Source: Bdellovibrio bacteriovorus | GTDB taxonomy: Bacteria; Bdellovibrionota; Bdellovibrionia; Bdellovibrionales; Bdellovibrionaceae | Reading direction: 5' to 3' | Assembly (NCBI RefSeq): GCF_002208115.1 | Contig: NZ_CP020946.1 | Coordinates: 1,736,001 to 1,800,000 of the forward strand | Length of the DNA stretch: 64,000 bases | Shown: in pieces, positions 8,714 through 16,314 of the stretch | How the letters are laid out: every line of letters starts with the position of its first letter | Numbering within the stretch: position 1 is the stretch's first letter | Program-made: the position numbers and the translations under genes | Notes under the pieces: generated by a model | Told to the model about the DNA's origin: nothing | Databases searched by the model: none | What the model saw: only the letters and a program-made list of their open reading frames with translations

Positions 8714-9529
8714 ATGTTTGAGTTACTGCTGCTGATCACTTCCATGGCCGCCGGATTCCTCGGGGCCCTTTTGGGGCTTGGTGGCGGAATTATTGTGGTG
8801 CCGGTTCTGACGCTTGTGTACCACGTTGATATTCGCTATGCGATTGCCGCCAGTCTTATTTCGATTGTGGCGACGTCTTCGGGCGCTGCTGCCAGTTATC
8901 TGAAAGATTCTTTGACCAATTTGCGACTGGCCGTGTTTCTGGAAGTGGGAACGGTCAGCGGTGCCATTGTTGGTTTTTTGATTTCATCCTTTATCAAAGC
9001 ACAATTCCTGTTCCTTTTGTTTGGCACCTTTTTGCTGTTTTCGGCGCTGATGATGCTGCGAAAACGCGGCGAACACATTGCGACAGTCAATCACCCTTGG
9101 GCGGAAAAACTGAAGCTGGATGGTATCTATCCTGAAAGCGACAACCGACTGGTTGAATACAAAGTCCAGAATGTTCCACTGGGATTGTTTGCCATGTTCG
9201 GTGCGGGTGTGATGTCGGCTCTTTTGGGTATCGGCAGTGGCATTTTCAAAGTTCTGGCCATGGATGGGGCGATGAAGCTTCCGATCAAAGTTTCCAGTGC
9301 GACGTCCAATTTTATGATTGGCGTGACGGCCTCTGCCAGCGCCGGGGCGTATCTTTTGCGCGGGGACATCCGTCCTGAAATCGCGGCGCCCGTGGCAGTG
9401 GGAATTATCGTGGGATCCTTTGTGGGGGCCAAGGCCATGGTGAAAATCCCGGCCGTGCGCATTCGTCAGATCTTCGTGGTGGTTCTAAGCATCGTTTCCA
9501 TTCAGATGATCATCAAGGGGTTGAAATGA
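8714..9529 (+). CDS. TauE/SafE-family sulfite/organosulfonate exporter
   Basis: 271-residue inner-membrane protein of the TauE/SafE (DUF81) family. The duplicated half-motif is clear: GFLGALLGLGGGIIVVPVL at the N terminus and ALLGIGSGIFKVLAM in the second half, each followed by a small-residue-rich helix. About eight membrane helices are predicted. Family members move sulfite, sulfoacetate or related C-S compounds. It overlaps the next gene (DUF1634) by ATGA; this pair is a recurrent arrangement. The exact substrate is not deducible. Confidence 0.9.
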   Translation: MFELLLLITSMAAGFLGALLGLGGGIIVVPVLTLVYHVDIRYAIAASLISIVATSSGAAASYLKDSLTNLRLAVFLEVGTVSGAIVGFLISSFIKAQFLFLLFGTFLLFSALMMLRKRGEHIATVNHPWAEKLKLDGIYPESDNRLVEYKVQNVPLGLFAMFGAGVMSALLGIGSGIFKVLAMDGAMKLPIKVSSATSNFMIGVTASASAGAYLLRGDIRPEIAAPVAVGIIVGSFVGAKAMVKIPAVRIRQIFVVVLSIVSIQMIIKGLK

Positions 9530-9921
9530 CGCCAACGCCGCAAACAAAACCTGACAAAGATTCTTTGCATGACCTGGAGCTGACAATCAGTCAGATCCTT
9601 CGTGGCGGCGTACTGTTTGCCGGAATCTTTCTGCTGACGGGCTGGGTGTGGATGTGGTTGCGTGACGGCGACAATTTGCAGTCTTTCACTGTTTATGAAC
9701 CTCGTCCCTTTGTTGAGAATATTCAGTGGGCGCTGGTGATGAATGACCGGGCTTTGTTGATTGCTCAGTTCGGGCTGGTGGTGTTGGTCTGTCTGCCTTT
9801 GGTGCGAGTCCTGATGACTGCGATTTTGTTCCTGAAGCAAAAGGACAAGGGCCTGGCGGTGATGGCGCTGACGGTGTTTGTGGCTTTGGTGGGCAGTTTC
9901 CTTTTGGGGATTGATCTGTAA
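9526..9921 (+). CDS. DUF1634 membrane protein
   Basis: 131-residue protein with three membrane helices (about 25-50, 68-100 and 105-130) and a short cytoplasmic N-terminal segment containing LELTISQILRGGVL, which is characteristic of DUF1634. Members are commonly encoded directly after TauE/SafE exporters, as here with a four-base ATGA overlap, so it probably acts as a partner or accessory subunit. The biochemical role is unknown. The stop lies four bases from that of a convergent small gene. Confidence 0.85.
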   Translation: MTPTPQTKPDKDSLHDLELTISQILRGGVLFAGIFLLTGWVWMWLRDGDNLQSFTVYEPRPFVENIQWALVMNDRALLIAQFGLVVLVCLPLVRVLMTAILFLKQKDKGLAVMALTVFVALVGSFLLGIDL

Positions 9922-9925
9922 AGTT

Positions 9926-10138
9926 TTAAAGCAAGTTCTTCGCCAGATACCATGGCAGAATGATGTACAAAGTAATGTCCCGAATCAGATAGTACGCGAA
10001 AAAGACCGCAAAGAATTTCCATCCATAACGGCGGATCACGCCTTTTAATCCGCTTTCGCGGAATATCTGCTTCGCTTCACGAAACACCCGCGGCGTCCAG
10101 CGATCCAGAAATTTTGTCTTGGGTGGAGCTTGTTCCAT
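9926..10138 (-). CDS. Small basic membrane protein, unknown
   Basis: 70-residue protein: a basic, Pro-rich cytoplasmic start, an amphipathic middle (EAKQIFRESGLKG) and a C-terminal hydrophobic stretch (about 40-66, rich in Tyr/Phe/Leu). It is convergent with the DUF1634 gene with a gap of four bases. No family is recognised. The reading frame has sensible composition and is the only open one in this stretch, so it is probably real. Confidence 0.6.
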   Translation of the reverse strand: MEQAPPKTKFLDRWTPRVFREAKQIFRESGLKGVIRRYGWKFFAVFFAYYLIRDITLYIILPWYLAKNLL

Positions 10139-10211
10139 ATCTAAAAAAGAACCCCCTGCTGTATCTATCCTCTCCTTTAAAGGCGAATAGTCAAGGGGTC
10201 AATAAACGGGG

Positions 10212-10273
10212 CAGGAGTCCGTGAGAAGGAGGGAATGAGAACATGAATGAGGGGAAAATTCACGGAGCTCCTG
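10212..10273 (+). promoter_or_regulatory. Hairpin with purine-rich, GGA-containing loop
   Basis: CAGGAGTCCGTGA at 10212-10224 pairs with TCACGGAGCTCCTG at 10260-10273 with a single bulge, giving 13 base pairs. The 35-base loop is almost all purine and carries several GGA/GGG steps. It lies about 100 bases upstream of the DUF4442 gene. It may be a leader structure or a small RNA that presents GGA sites to a CsrA-type protein; this is a guess from the loop composition. Confidence 0.4.
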
Positions 10274-10373
10274 TCTGATTTCATTACACTCCTGATGGTG
10301 CGTTTTGTCAAAAGGTCGAGGCGCCAGTGAAAAACGCTGGTCCATCTCTGGGCGGGAGTCCTACTATCAAGAT

Positions 10374-10859
10374 ATGAATATGAAAAATCTCAAATACACT
10401 CTGTTCGTTCACCTTTATGGTCTTTTCAAAATTCCTTTGGTTCTGTTTGTCAGTCCACGTGTGGTGGAGGCGGGAAAAAAGCGCTTTGTGATCAAGATCC
10501 CGCTGGGGTACCGCACGAAGAATCACCTGAACTCGATGTACTTTGGCGCCCTGGGGATTGGCGCTGAGCTTTCGATCGCCGCGGCGGCGGTGTTTGCCAT
10601 TGCCGAAAGCAAGCAGAAGATTGATTTTGTCTTTAAGGATTTCAAGGGCGACTATCTAAAGCGCGGTGACGGCGATGTTCATTTTATCTGTGACGAAGTT
10701 GAAATGGTGAATTCTTTGATCGAAGAATCCAAAACCAATCCGCATCGTATCGAAAGAAAAATGAAAGGTTACGCGATTGTTCCTTCCGTCAGCGAGACTG
10801 AGCCCATCATGACTTATGAGCTCACTCTGTCGGTCCGAAACAGATCACTCAAGGCCTAA
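10374..10859 (+). CDS. DUF4442 hot-dog-fold protein (thioesterase-like)
   Basis: 161-residue protein matching the DUF4442 branch of the PaaI/YbgC hot-dog fold: the conserved stretch RTKNHLNSMYFGALGIGAEL carries the N-H-x-S-M-Y/F-F-G-A signature, and C-terminal strands follow. Such proteins resemble acyl-CoA or acyl-ACP thioesterases. Start is ATG at 10374, with a second ATG two codons on; the frame stays open upstream to a TTG at 10305 but without a better ribosome site. The 3' end overlaps the convergent flavin oxidoreductase gene by 15 bases. Confidence 0.72.
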   Translation: MNMKNLKYTLFVHLYGLFKIPLVLFVSPRVVEAGKKRFVIKIPLGYRTKNHLNSMYFGALGIGAELSIAAAAVFAIAESKQKIDFVFKDFKGDYLKRGDGDVHFICDEVEMVNSLIEESKTNPHRIERKMKGYAIVPSVSETEPIMTYELTLSVRNRSLKA

Positions 10860-11843
10860 CTGGGAAAGGCTTTTTACGCTCTCATCGTATTCGTTGATGA
10901 GCTTGGCGTAGATCTCTTTCACGGTCAGAATTTCCTCCACCAGACCGACGGATTGGCCTGCAGTCCAGACGGTTTTCCAAGTGGGTTTGGTGGCAGCCGC
11001 TTCCAGGGATTTCATTCCCATCAGATGAATCAAAGGCACCATGTATTTCTTCGTCAGTTTGTAGTCTTTCAGGATTTTCATCGCCCAAGGCAAATCAGTT
11101 CCCATTTTCTGTACATAAGGAGTGTTGATCACTGCTGCGGGTGTGCCTGACACCCGCGTGGTCATCACGATGTCTTCCGGGGTGGATTTGACGATGGCAT
11201 CTTTGTAGGACTGATCCACCTGTGCTTCGCGGCTGGCGATAAAGCGGGTTCCCACGCTGACTCCGGAGGCGCCCAGCGCCAGGCATGCGGATATCATCGA
11301 GCCGTGAGCAATGCCTCCGGCGGCAATGATCGGAATCTGCAGGCGGGTCTTAAGCCACGGAATCAAAACCAACGGAGAAATCGGGCCGGCATGGCCGCCA
11401 GCGCCTGCGCCCACGGCAATCACGCCGTCCGCACCCATGTCCTGAACCTTCAGGGCGTGCTCAAGATTCGTCACATCACAGAAAACCTTCGCGCCGTTTT
11501 TGTGGGCGTCCTGAATTACAGATTTGGGACTTCCCAAAGAGGTAATGAACATGTCCACGCCGTGATCCAAAGCGACTTTGATGTCTTCGTTTTGGCGGGT
11601 ATTGCTTTTGTTCACAATGACGTTCACGCCAATAGGTTTCTTGGTGCGGCTTTTGATGTTCTTAAGGGCTTCGGCGTATTGTTCAATCGGACGATAATTC
11701 AGTGCAGGGAAGGTGCCGATTCCGCCGGCCTCGCTGGCTTCGACGACAATGTCCGTGTTGCTTACCAGAAACATCGGGGCGGCGATGATGGGATAATTAA
11801 TGCCCATAGTGTCGGTGAAACTGGTTTTGATCTTTTTGAGCAT
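10845..11843 (-). CDS. Nitronate monooxygenase / FabK-like flavin oxidoreductase
   Basis: 332-residue FMN-dependent TIM-barrel enzyme of the 2-nitropropane dioxygenase family. Diagnostic segments: the N-terminal YPIIAAPMFLVS, the His-bearing loop GAGAGGHAGPIS, phosphate-binding AAGGIAHG and GVSVGTRFIAS. The family contains nitronate monooxygenases and the enoyl-ACP reductase FabK; sequence alone does not separate them here. It lies downstream of a TetR regulator on the same strand. A terminator-like hairpin sits directly before its start codon and contains the ribosome site. The extra C-terminal helix region (about 290-332) is unassigned. Confidence 0.85.
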   Translation of the reverse strand: MLKKIKTSFTDTMGINYPIIAAPMFLVSNTDIVVEASEAGGIGTFPALNYRPIEQYAEALKNIKSRTKKPIGVNVIVNKSNTRQNEDIKVALDHGVDMFITSLGSPKSVIQDAHKNGAKVFCDVTNLEHALKVQDMGADGVIAVGAGAGGHAGPISPLVLIPWLKTRLQIPIIAAGGIAHGSMISACLALGASGVSVGTRFIASREAQVDQSYKDAIVKSTPEDIVMTTRVSGTPAAVINTPYVQKMGTDLPWAMKILKDYKLTKKYMVPLIHLMGMKSLEAAATKPTWKTVWTAGQSVGLVEEILTVKEIYAKLINEYDESVKSLSQLGLE

Positions 11844-11883
11844 AAAAAAAGCCTCCCTGCTTTCATAAAGAATACGGGGAGGC
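11844..11883 (-). terminator. Terminator-like hairpin containing the next gene's ribosome site
   Basis: On the minus strand GCCTCCC (11877-11883) pairs with GGGAGGC (11851-11857) and is followed by seven T at 11844-11850, directly before the ATG at 11841-11843. It separates the TetR gene from the flavin oxidoreductase. The 3' arm is also the only Shine-Dalgarno of the downstream gene, so folding should both end transcription and hide the ribosome site. Confidence 0.7.
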
Positions 11884-11904
11884 TTGGAGGACGCAAGTAA
11901 TTTC

Positions 11905-12531
11905 TTAAGGCTTCAGGTATCTGCTGAACAGAGTGAAGACTTCTTTTTTGATCGCTTCTTCGCGCTCGACAGTTTGCGGTCCCAACAATCCCAGTTGCAG
12001 GATGTTGTTAAAGCAACTGACCACGAAAAGGGCCATCATGTCGCGGTCACGCCCCTGGTAAGCCGGCATGTGTGCCAGAACCGCTTTTTGATAGTGTTCA
12101 AAGAACACGCGGCGTGTTTCCCAGTAATCCAGCATACCCTGAACGCCTTGCAGGGCCGTTCTTAGTGGGCGGTTGTCGTGGAAGCGCGTAAATCCAATGT
12201 CGATGAAGGCATGGATCTTGGCATCCAGGTCCGGCGTTTGAAGATGAGCCAGTTTCTCTTCAATATATGCCAGATCTTTCTGCAGAAGATCGTCGATCAC
12301 CGCAGCCACAATGGCTTCTTTGTTGGCAAAGAACTGATACAGAGACCCGATGCTGACGCCCGCCATTTCGGCGATCTTGTCAGTAGTGATAGCGTGGTAG
12401 GGCTCTTGAACCAGAAGGCGTGCGCAGGATTCTACAATGCTAGCCACCGTCTCTTTGGAACGTTTCTGGACGGGGATTTTCAGCATGTACTTCTTTTCAG
12501 GACTTGTGTGAGTTTGTGGAGCTGCACCCAT
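11905..12531 (-). CDS. TetR-family transcriptional regulator
   Basis: 208-residue repressor. The N-terminal helix-turn-helix is clear (ITTDKIAEMAGVSIGSLYQFF, with YQFFANKEAIVAAVI after it), and the rest is an all-helical ligand-binding domain. Start is the ATG preceded by GGAGGAAATT; the frame is open 30 codons further upstream but without a ribosome site. It is 61 bases upstream of the flavin oxidoreductase gene, which it may control. A basic motif (VQKRSKETVASIVE) precedes the HTH. Confidence 0.9.
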   Translation of the reverse strand: MGAAPQTHTSPEKKYMLKIPVQKRSKETVASIVESCARLLVQEPYHAITTDKIAEMAGVSIGSLYQFFANKEAIVAAVIDDLLQKDLAYIEEKLAHLQTPDLDAKIHAFIDIGFTRFHDNRPLRTALQGVQGMLDYWETRRVFFEHYQKAVLAHMPAYQGRDRDMMALFVVSCFNNILQLGLLGPQTVEREEAIKKEVFTLFSRYLKP

Positions 12532-13136
12532 AATTTCCTCCTTTTTGAGGTTATAAACTTGGCTCAGGTTCATATTCGGCCAAGAGGGTTTATAATTCAA
12601 TACTAGTTCCCTAAGTATCATTTAGCGGTACCGACGTCCTCCCTAGAGGTACATCTTTACCGGTTCTTAACATAAAATTAAAACTATCGTCTTATTCTGA
12701 TCCTATACCCCTAAACATTAGAAGTATTGCTCTATCGTAATCAAAAAACAGTAGAAATAAGAGCTTTTAATTATGTTTATGTCGAAATACGTGTTTTCTA
12801 CGAGCTGTTTTTAAATATTCCTTCTAACTTTGTGAATGAAACTTTTGAGATCTGCTGCGGAAACTCACCGAAAAGTTCATTTGAAAGCAGGATTGGGGAT
12901 CCAATACGTTGCTTTTGTTCCTGCCGTTCATCGCTGCGCGCAATGCTCATGGAGGCGATCGACCTCACATTTTAAACCACCATTAGTAAGGCTGCTAAGT
13001 ATACGAAGTTACGAGTCTTAATTAGTTTTGCAAAGCATCTGGATTGCGAGAGGTCTTTAATTATTTTGGGTCCTATGATGGGCATCATGTTTTGCAGAGC
13101 GGCTTTCGGCGACTATGAAATGGATGGAGGTGGTGT
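12532..13136. other. AT-rich intergenic region without a supported gene
   Basis: About 600 bases between the TetR and LuxR genes. The part from about 12650 to 13080 is visibly richer in A+T than its surroundings. Short open frames occur (for example 12727-12975 on the plus strand), but none has a good ribosome site or protein-like composition. A perfect dyad is noted separately. It could hold a small RNA or a decayed gene; nothing certain is seen. Confidence 0.5.
13075..13088. promoter_or_regulatory. Dyad ATGATG-GG-CATCAT upstream of LuxR-type gene
   Basis: A perfect 6+2+6 inverted repeat, 49 bases upstream of the GTG start of the Cys-rich LuxR-type regulator. Its size and place fit a dimeric operator, possibly autoregulatory. 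No promoter elements are clear enough to call. Confidence 0.35.
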
Positions 13137-13652
13137 GTGGATGGCCAGAATGATTTAAAGCACTTTGCAAATCTGGGAACCAAGCTGGGTTTGTGCGTGA
13201 AGGATCAGGACAAACGAGTTCTTTATCAGAATGGAAACAGCATCCGCACTTGTGGCAATATGCTGGGGCAGCAGTGCTCCAAGACATGCATGACTCTGTA
13301 CAAGAAGATCGAAGAGTGTTCGGCCATCTCTGAAGGCATGAAACTTTTTAAAGCCACTGAAATTGAAGGTCACAAAGTGGATGCGCTGATCGTGAATGAC
13401 GGCGACAAGATCACCACCATGCTTTATCCACTGGATGAAAGCGAAGAAAAGTTCCAGAAACAGGAAGCCTACTTCCGCGAAAAAGGTCTGACCAAAAGTG
13501 AAATCCGTATCATGCAGATGGTTCTTCAGGGTATGACCAACGCCAACATCGCCGAGAAGCTTTTCATCTCCAAGGCGACGTTGAAAACTCATTTGAATAA
13601 TATTTATAAGAAACTTCCAGAATCCATGCGCCCATCCCAGGTGCGCAACTAA
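13137..13652 (+). CDS. LuxR-type regulator with Cys-rich N-terminal domain
   Basis: 171-residue protein. The C-terminal third (about 119-168) is a LuxR/GerE helix-turn-helix (LTKSEIRIMQMVLQG and NIAEKLFISKATLKTHL). The N-terminal 110 residues look PAS-like (GLCVKDQDKRVLYQNG) and hold five Cys at 20, 39, 47, 51 and 61, four of them in a short span, which suggests metal, Fe-S or thiol sensing. The GTG start has GGAGG six bases upstream. It is not a standard response regulator: no receiver residues are present. The stop overlaps that of the convergent stress protein gene in the tetramer CTAA. Confidence 0.82.
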   Translation: MDGQNDLKHFANLGTKLGLCVKDQDKRVLYQNGNSIRTCGNMLGQQCSKTCMTLYKKIEECSAISEGMKLFKATEIEGHKVDALIVNDGDKITTMLYPLDESEEKFQKQEAYFREKGLTKSEIRIMQMVLQGMTNANIAEKLFISKATLKTHLNNIYKKLPESMRPSQVRN

Positions 13653-14620
13653 GGGGACGGCTCGACAAAGCGGTCCTCTTTCTTGTCATAGAAGTGGCGG
13701 GTCAGCACGTACACCGGGCAATGGGCCTTGCGAACGACGTTGCGGGTGTAACTTCCCAGCAAAGCGGCGCTCATCGGGCCGCTTTGAGCTTCCATCACCA
13801 CAAGATCTGCTTCGGTGCTGTCAATGGCCTCCATCACCAGTTCATCCACGCCACGGAAAGAATTATCAATAATGAATTGCGCTTCGACGCCTTCTTTGTG
13901 GGCCCAATCGACCCAGTGCTGAGCGCGGTGGGATTGTTCTTCGATGGTGTGCTCGATGATTTGATCCAGCGTCAGCATCTGCCCTTTGAAATTATAAATT
14001 CGCGGACGGGTGTCCAGATCAAAAAGGCTTTCAATCGGGCGGGCAATCGCGTGCAACAGGGTCACACTGGATTTCAGGTTTTTCGCCAATTCCAAAACGT
14101 GACGGAAGTTGTCCTTGGAATGCTCCCCAAATTCGGTCGGGAACAGGATGTTCTTAGGTGAGCGGGTTTTGGTGGTGTGGGCCCCCACGACGCAGACCGG
14201 GACTTCGCTTTGCAAAAGCAGGCTTTCGGCGAAGCTTCCCAGAATAAAACGCTGGAATCCCTCGCGTCCATGGCTGCCGACAACGATCAGGTCGGTTCCG
14301 GTGCGCAGGGCATAATGGGACAGGGTTTCTGCAGCCCCAGCGTGCGACTGTGAGGCGTGCGGGATGACCTTGGGGGCGAGCAAGAAGGGAAGATTATAAT
14401 CCGCCAGAACTTCTTTAAAGAGCGATTCGGCGGTCTTGGAATGATCCGTGACCCAGGCTGGGACTTCATAGGTCGGCAGCACGATTTCGTTTTCACGCAG
14501 AAGGTACAGGGGCTCTATTTCTGCGAGCAAAGTGTGATGCAGGCTGGTCAGATAGTCCGCCATACGCTGGTTGAGTTCTTTGTTGTCTTCAAATGCATCT
14601 AAAGCCCAGATGATTCTCAT
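13649..14620 (-). CDS. Tandem universal stress protein (UspA x2)
   Basis: 323-residue cytoplasmic protein with two UspA domains (about 1-150 and 160-310). The first has an intact ATP-binding signature, G-2x-G-9x-G-S, in GSHGREGFQRFILGS. The second is degenerate at that site (EAQSGPMSAALLGS), so only one domain probably binds nucleotide. Tandem Usp proteins of this kind act in general stress resistance. It is preceded by a strong terminator and convergent with the LuxR-type regulator gene, suggesting its own promoter in the short gap upstream. Confidence 0.9.
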   Translation of the reverse strand: MRIIWALDAFEDNKELNQRMADYLTSLHHTLLAEIEPLYLLRENEIVLPTYEVPAWVTDHSKTAESLFKEVLADYNLPFLLAPKVIPHASQSHAGAAETLSHYALRTGTDLIVVGSHGREGFQRFILGSFAESLLLQSEVPVCVVGAHTTKTRSPKNILFPTEFGEHSKDNFRHVLELAKNLKSSVTLLHAIARPIESLFDLDTRPRIYNFKGQMLTLDQIIEHTIEEQSHRAQHWVDWAHKEGVEAQFIIDNSFRGVDELVMEAIDSTEADLVVMEAQSGPMSAALLGSYTRNVVRKAHCPVYVLTRHFYDKKEDRFVEPSP

Positions 14621-14724
14621 AGAACCTCCCGGCCCCTATTGTGCCGTGAAGGGGAGGCGCAATAAAGAACTCGCCTTAGAGCATGTCGGGAATCAGTGTG
14701 GCAGGTGACAGGGCTTAAAACGAA

Positions 14725-14757
14725 AAAAGCCTGCCGGGAAGGGCAGGCTTTTTAAAT
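14725..14757. terminator. Bidirectional intrinsic terminator
   Basis: AAAAAGCCTGCC and GGCAGGCTTTTT form a strong stem around a short purine loop, with A- and T-runs on both flanks. It ends the organophosphate antiporter transcript (minus strand) and separates it from the stress protein gene. Confidence 0.88.
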
Positions 14758-14772
14758 TAAACCGGAAAGGTC

Positions 14773-16314
14773 TTATGTGGACGGAGCCGGATCAGAGCTG
14801 CCCACTGTTGTGGTGCCAAGCTTCTGAGCTTTTTCTTCGGCCTTTTCGATCTCTTCGATGTATTTCTTGGTCGCTTTCGGAAGTTCATTCCACATGCGCA
14901 AGGAAAGAAGAAGACCCATCACCGCAAACGGGATCAGGAACAATGGCCAGTAAGCCCAGCTCTTGTGGGAAAGATAACCGATTGCCAGGGACTGGATACC
15001 AGATCCCAGATACACGCAACCATCCACGATACCGGAAGCAGTAGCCGTCATTTTTTTACCGCCGAAGTCAGCCGCCGCAGTACCGGACATCAATGAGTGA
15101 ACGCCGATAACTGTCAGGGTGATCATGATGGCTGCCAGACCCAGCACAGTGGGGTTGGAGAACAGGCTGAACGCCATGATGATCAAAAGGATGATCATGA
15201 TGAAGTTGTTGATCGCGGCTGGAGGACCGCGACGGGACTGGAAGAAGCGGTCAGAGATAATCCCCGCCATGAAACCACCAAAGATACCAGTCATGCAAAG
15301 CAACAGACCCCAGTTTTTGATGAAGAACTGAGAGCCTTCAAAGAACACGGCATCTTTGTCTTTCATTTCGTGCGCAAATACCAGATACCACTGCATGATG
15401 CCGTTACGCAGAACGCCGGAAGTGAAGTCCACCAGGGCGATTGTGATCATCACAGGATTTGTGAAGATCTTTTTCAGCATGAAGCCAATAGTGATTTTAA
15501 CGTTGGAATCATCGTAGTCAGAAGAAGCATCTGCCGTGTCGAAGTCGCCGAAGTTCGCTTCTGCCGGGGAGTCTTTTAGCAAAACGAAGTCGATCAGGGA
15601 CCAGCACAGAAGCAGGAAGGCCGGGATCGCAAACACCAGCCACGTTGCGTTGGTTACGCCCGTATCGATGGCAAAGATGTGACGGATGAAGCTTTGGAAG
15701 GCTGTTGGTTCGTGGCCCAGTTGCAGTTTGGATGCCTCAACGATCGCCTGACCCCAGTCGAAGGCAAAGTAAACCCCGAAAGAGATCAAAGTGCCGAAGA
15801 TCGCACCGAAGACACCGCGCTCACGCACGTGGAACCAGTATGCTTTGACCTTGATGATAGAAACCGCACCGTAAGACTGGAAGAACATGTTCAGCGCAAA
15901 CAATACAGAGTACGCCACCACGATGTTGGTTTTCAAAGTGCCCATCAGATACAGATAGGTTGCACCCGCCATCAGCATATTCATGATGGAAGAGCCCAGA
16001 GCCGCGATGATGATACCTTTTTTACCGCCGATCTTATCAACGATCGGACCATTCAGAAGGAAAGAGAACCCGTAGGTGATTGTACCGGCGGCGAAGATGA
16101 TACCAAATTGTTCTTTGGTCATCAGGTCGCCCAGAGCGTTCTTGGAAACGTTCAGGTTGTAACGTGCCATGTACAGGAAGGCATAGGTCATACCCAGAGG
16201 GAACCAGTTTACGAAACGACGAATCATGAACTTGCGTGAATGTCCCAGCGGGTTGTTCTTGAAGTACAAGAAAATAACCGCGAACAGACAGGCGCTGACG
16301 AGTAGTAAAGCCAT
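14773..16314 (-). CDS. Organophosphate:phosphate antiporter, GlpT/UhpT type (MFS)
   Basis: 513-residue inner-membrane carrier of the OPA branch of the MFS. About 12 hydrophobic helices are visible; an extra N-terminal helix precedes RRFVNWFPLGMTYAFLYMAR, the characteristic start of GlpT-like carriers (Arg in helix 1, YMARYNLNV). Members exchange glycerol-3-phosphate or hexose phosphates for phosphate. It is longer than GlpT (about 450), because of the N-terminal helix, a larger central loop rich in Asp/Ser and a Lys/Glu-rich tail. The actual substrate is inferred. In a predator, uptake of phosphorylated prey metabolites would fit. Confidence 0.87.
   Translation of the reverse strand: MALLLVSACLFAVIFLYFKNNPLGHSRKFMIRRFVNWFPLGMTYAFLYMARYNLNVSKNALGDLMTKEQFGIIFAAGTITYGFSFLLNGPIVDKIGGKKGIIIAALGSSIMNMLMAGATYLYLMGTLKTNIVVAYSVLFALNMFFQSYGAVSIIKVKAYWFHVRERGVFGAIFGTLISFGVYFAFDWGQAIVEASKLQLGHEPTAFQSFIRHIFAIDTGVTNATWLVFAIPAFLLLCWSLIDFVLLKDSPAEANFGDFDTADASSDYDDSNVKITIGFMLKKIFTNPVMITIALVDFTSGVLRNGIMQWYLVFAHEMKDKDAVFFEGSQFFIKNWGLLLCMTGIFGGFMAGIISDRFFQSRRGPPAAINNFIMIILLIIMAFSLFSNPTVLGLAAIMITLTVIGVHSLMSGTAAADFGGKKMTATASGIVDGCVYLGSGIQSLAIGYLSHKSWAYWPLFLIPFAVMGLLLSLRMWNELPKATKKYIEEIEKAEEKAQKLGTTTVGSSDPAPST

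Noticed and set aside
12727..12975. Plus-strand frame of 82 codons in the AT-rich gap
   Set aside because: No ribosome site, no protein-like composition, and it ends abruptly in a codon mix typical of non-coding AT-rich DNA.
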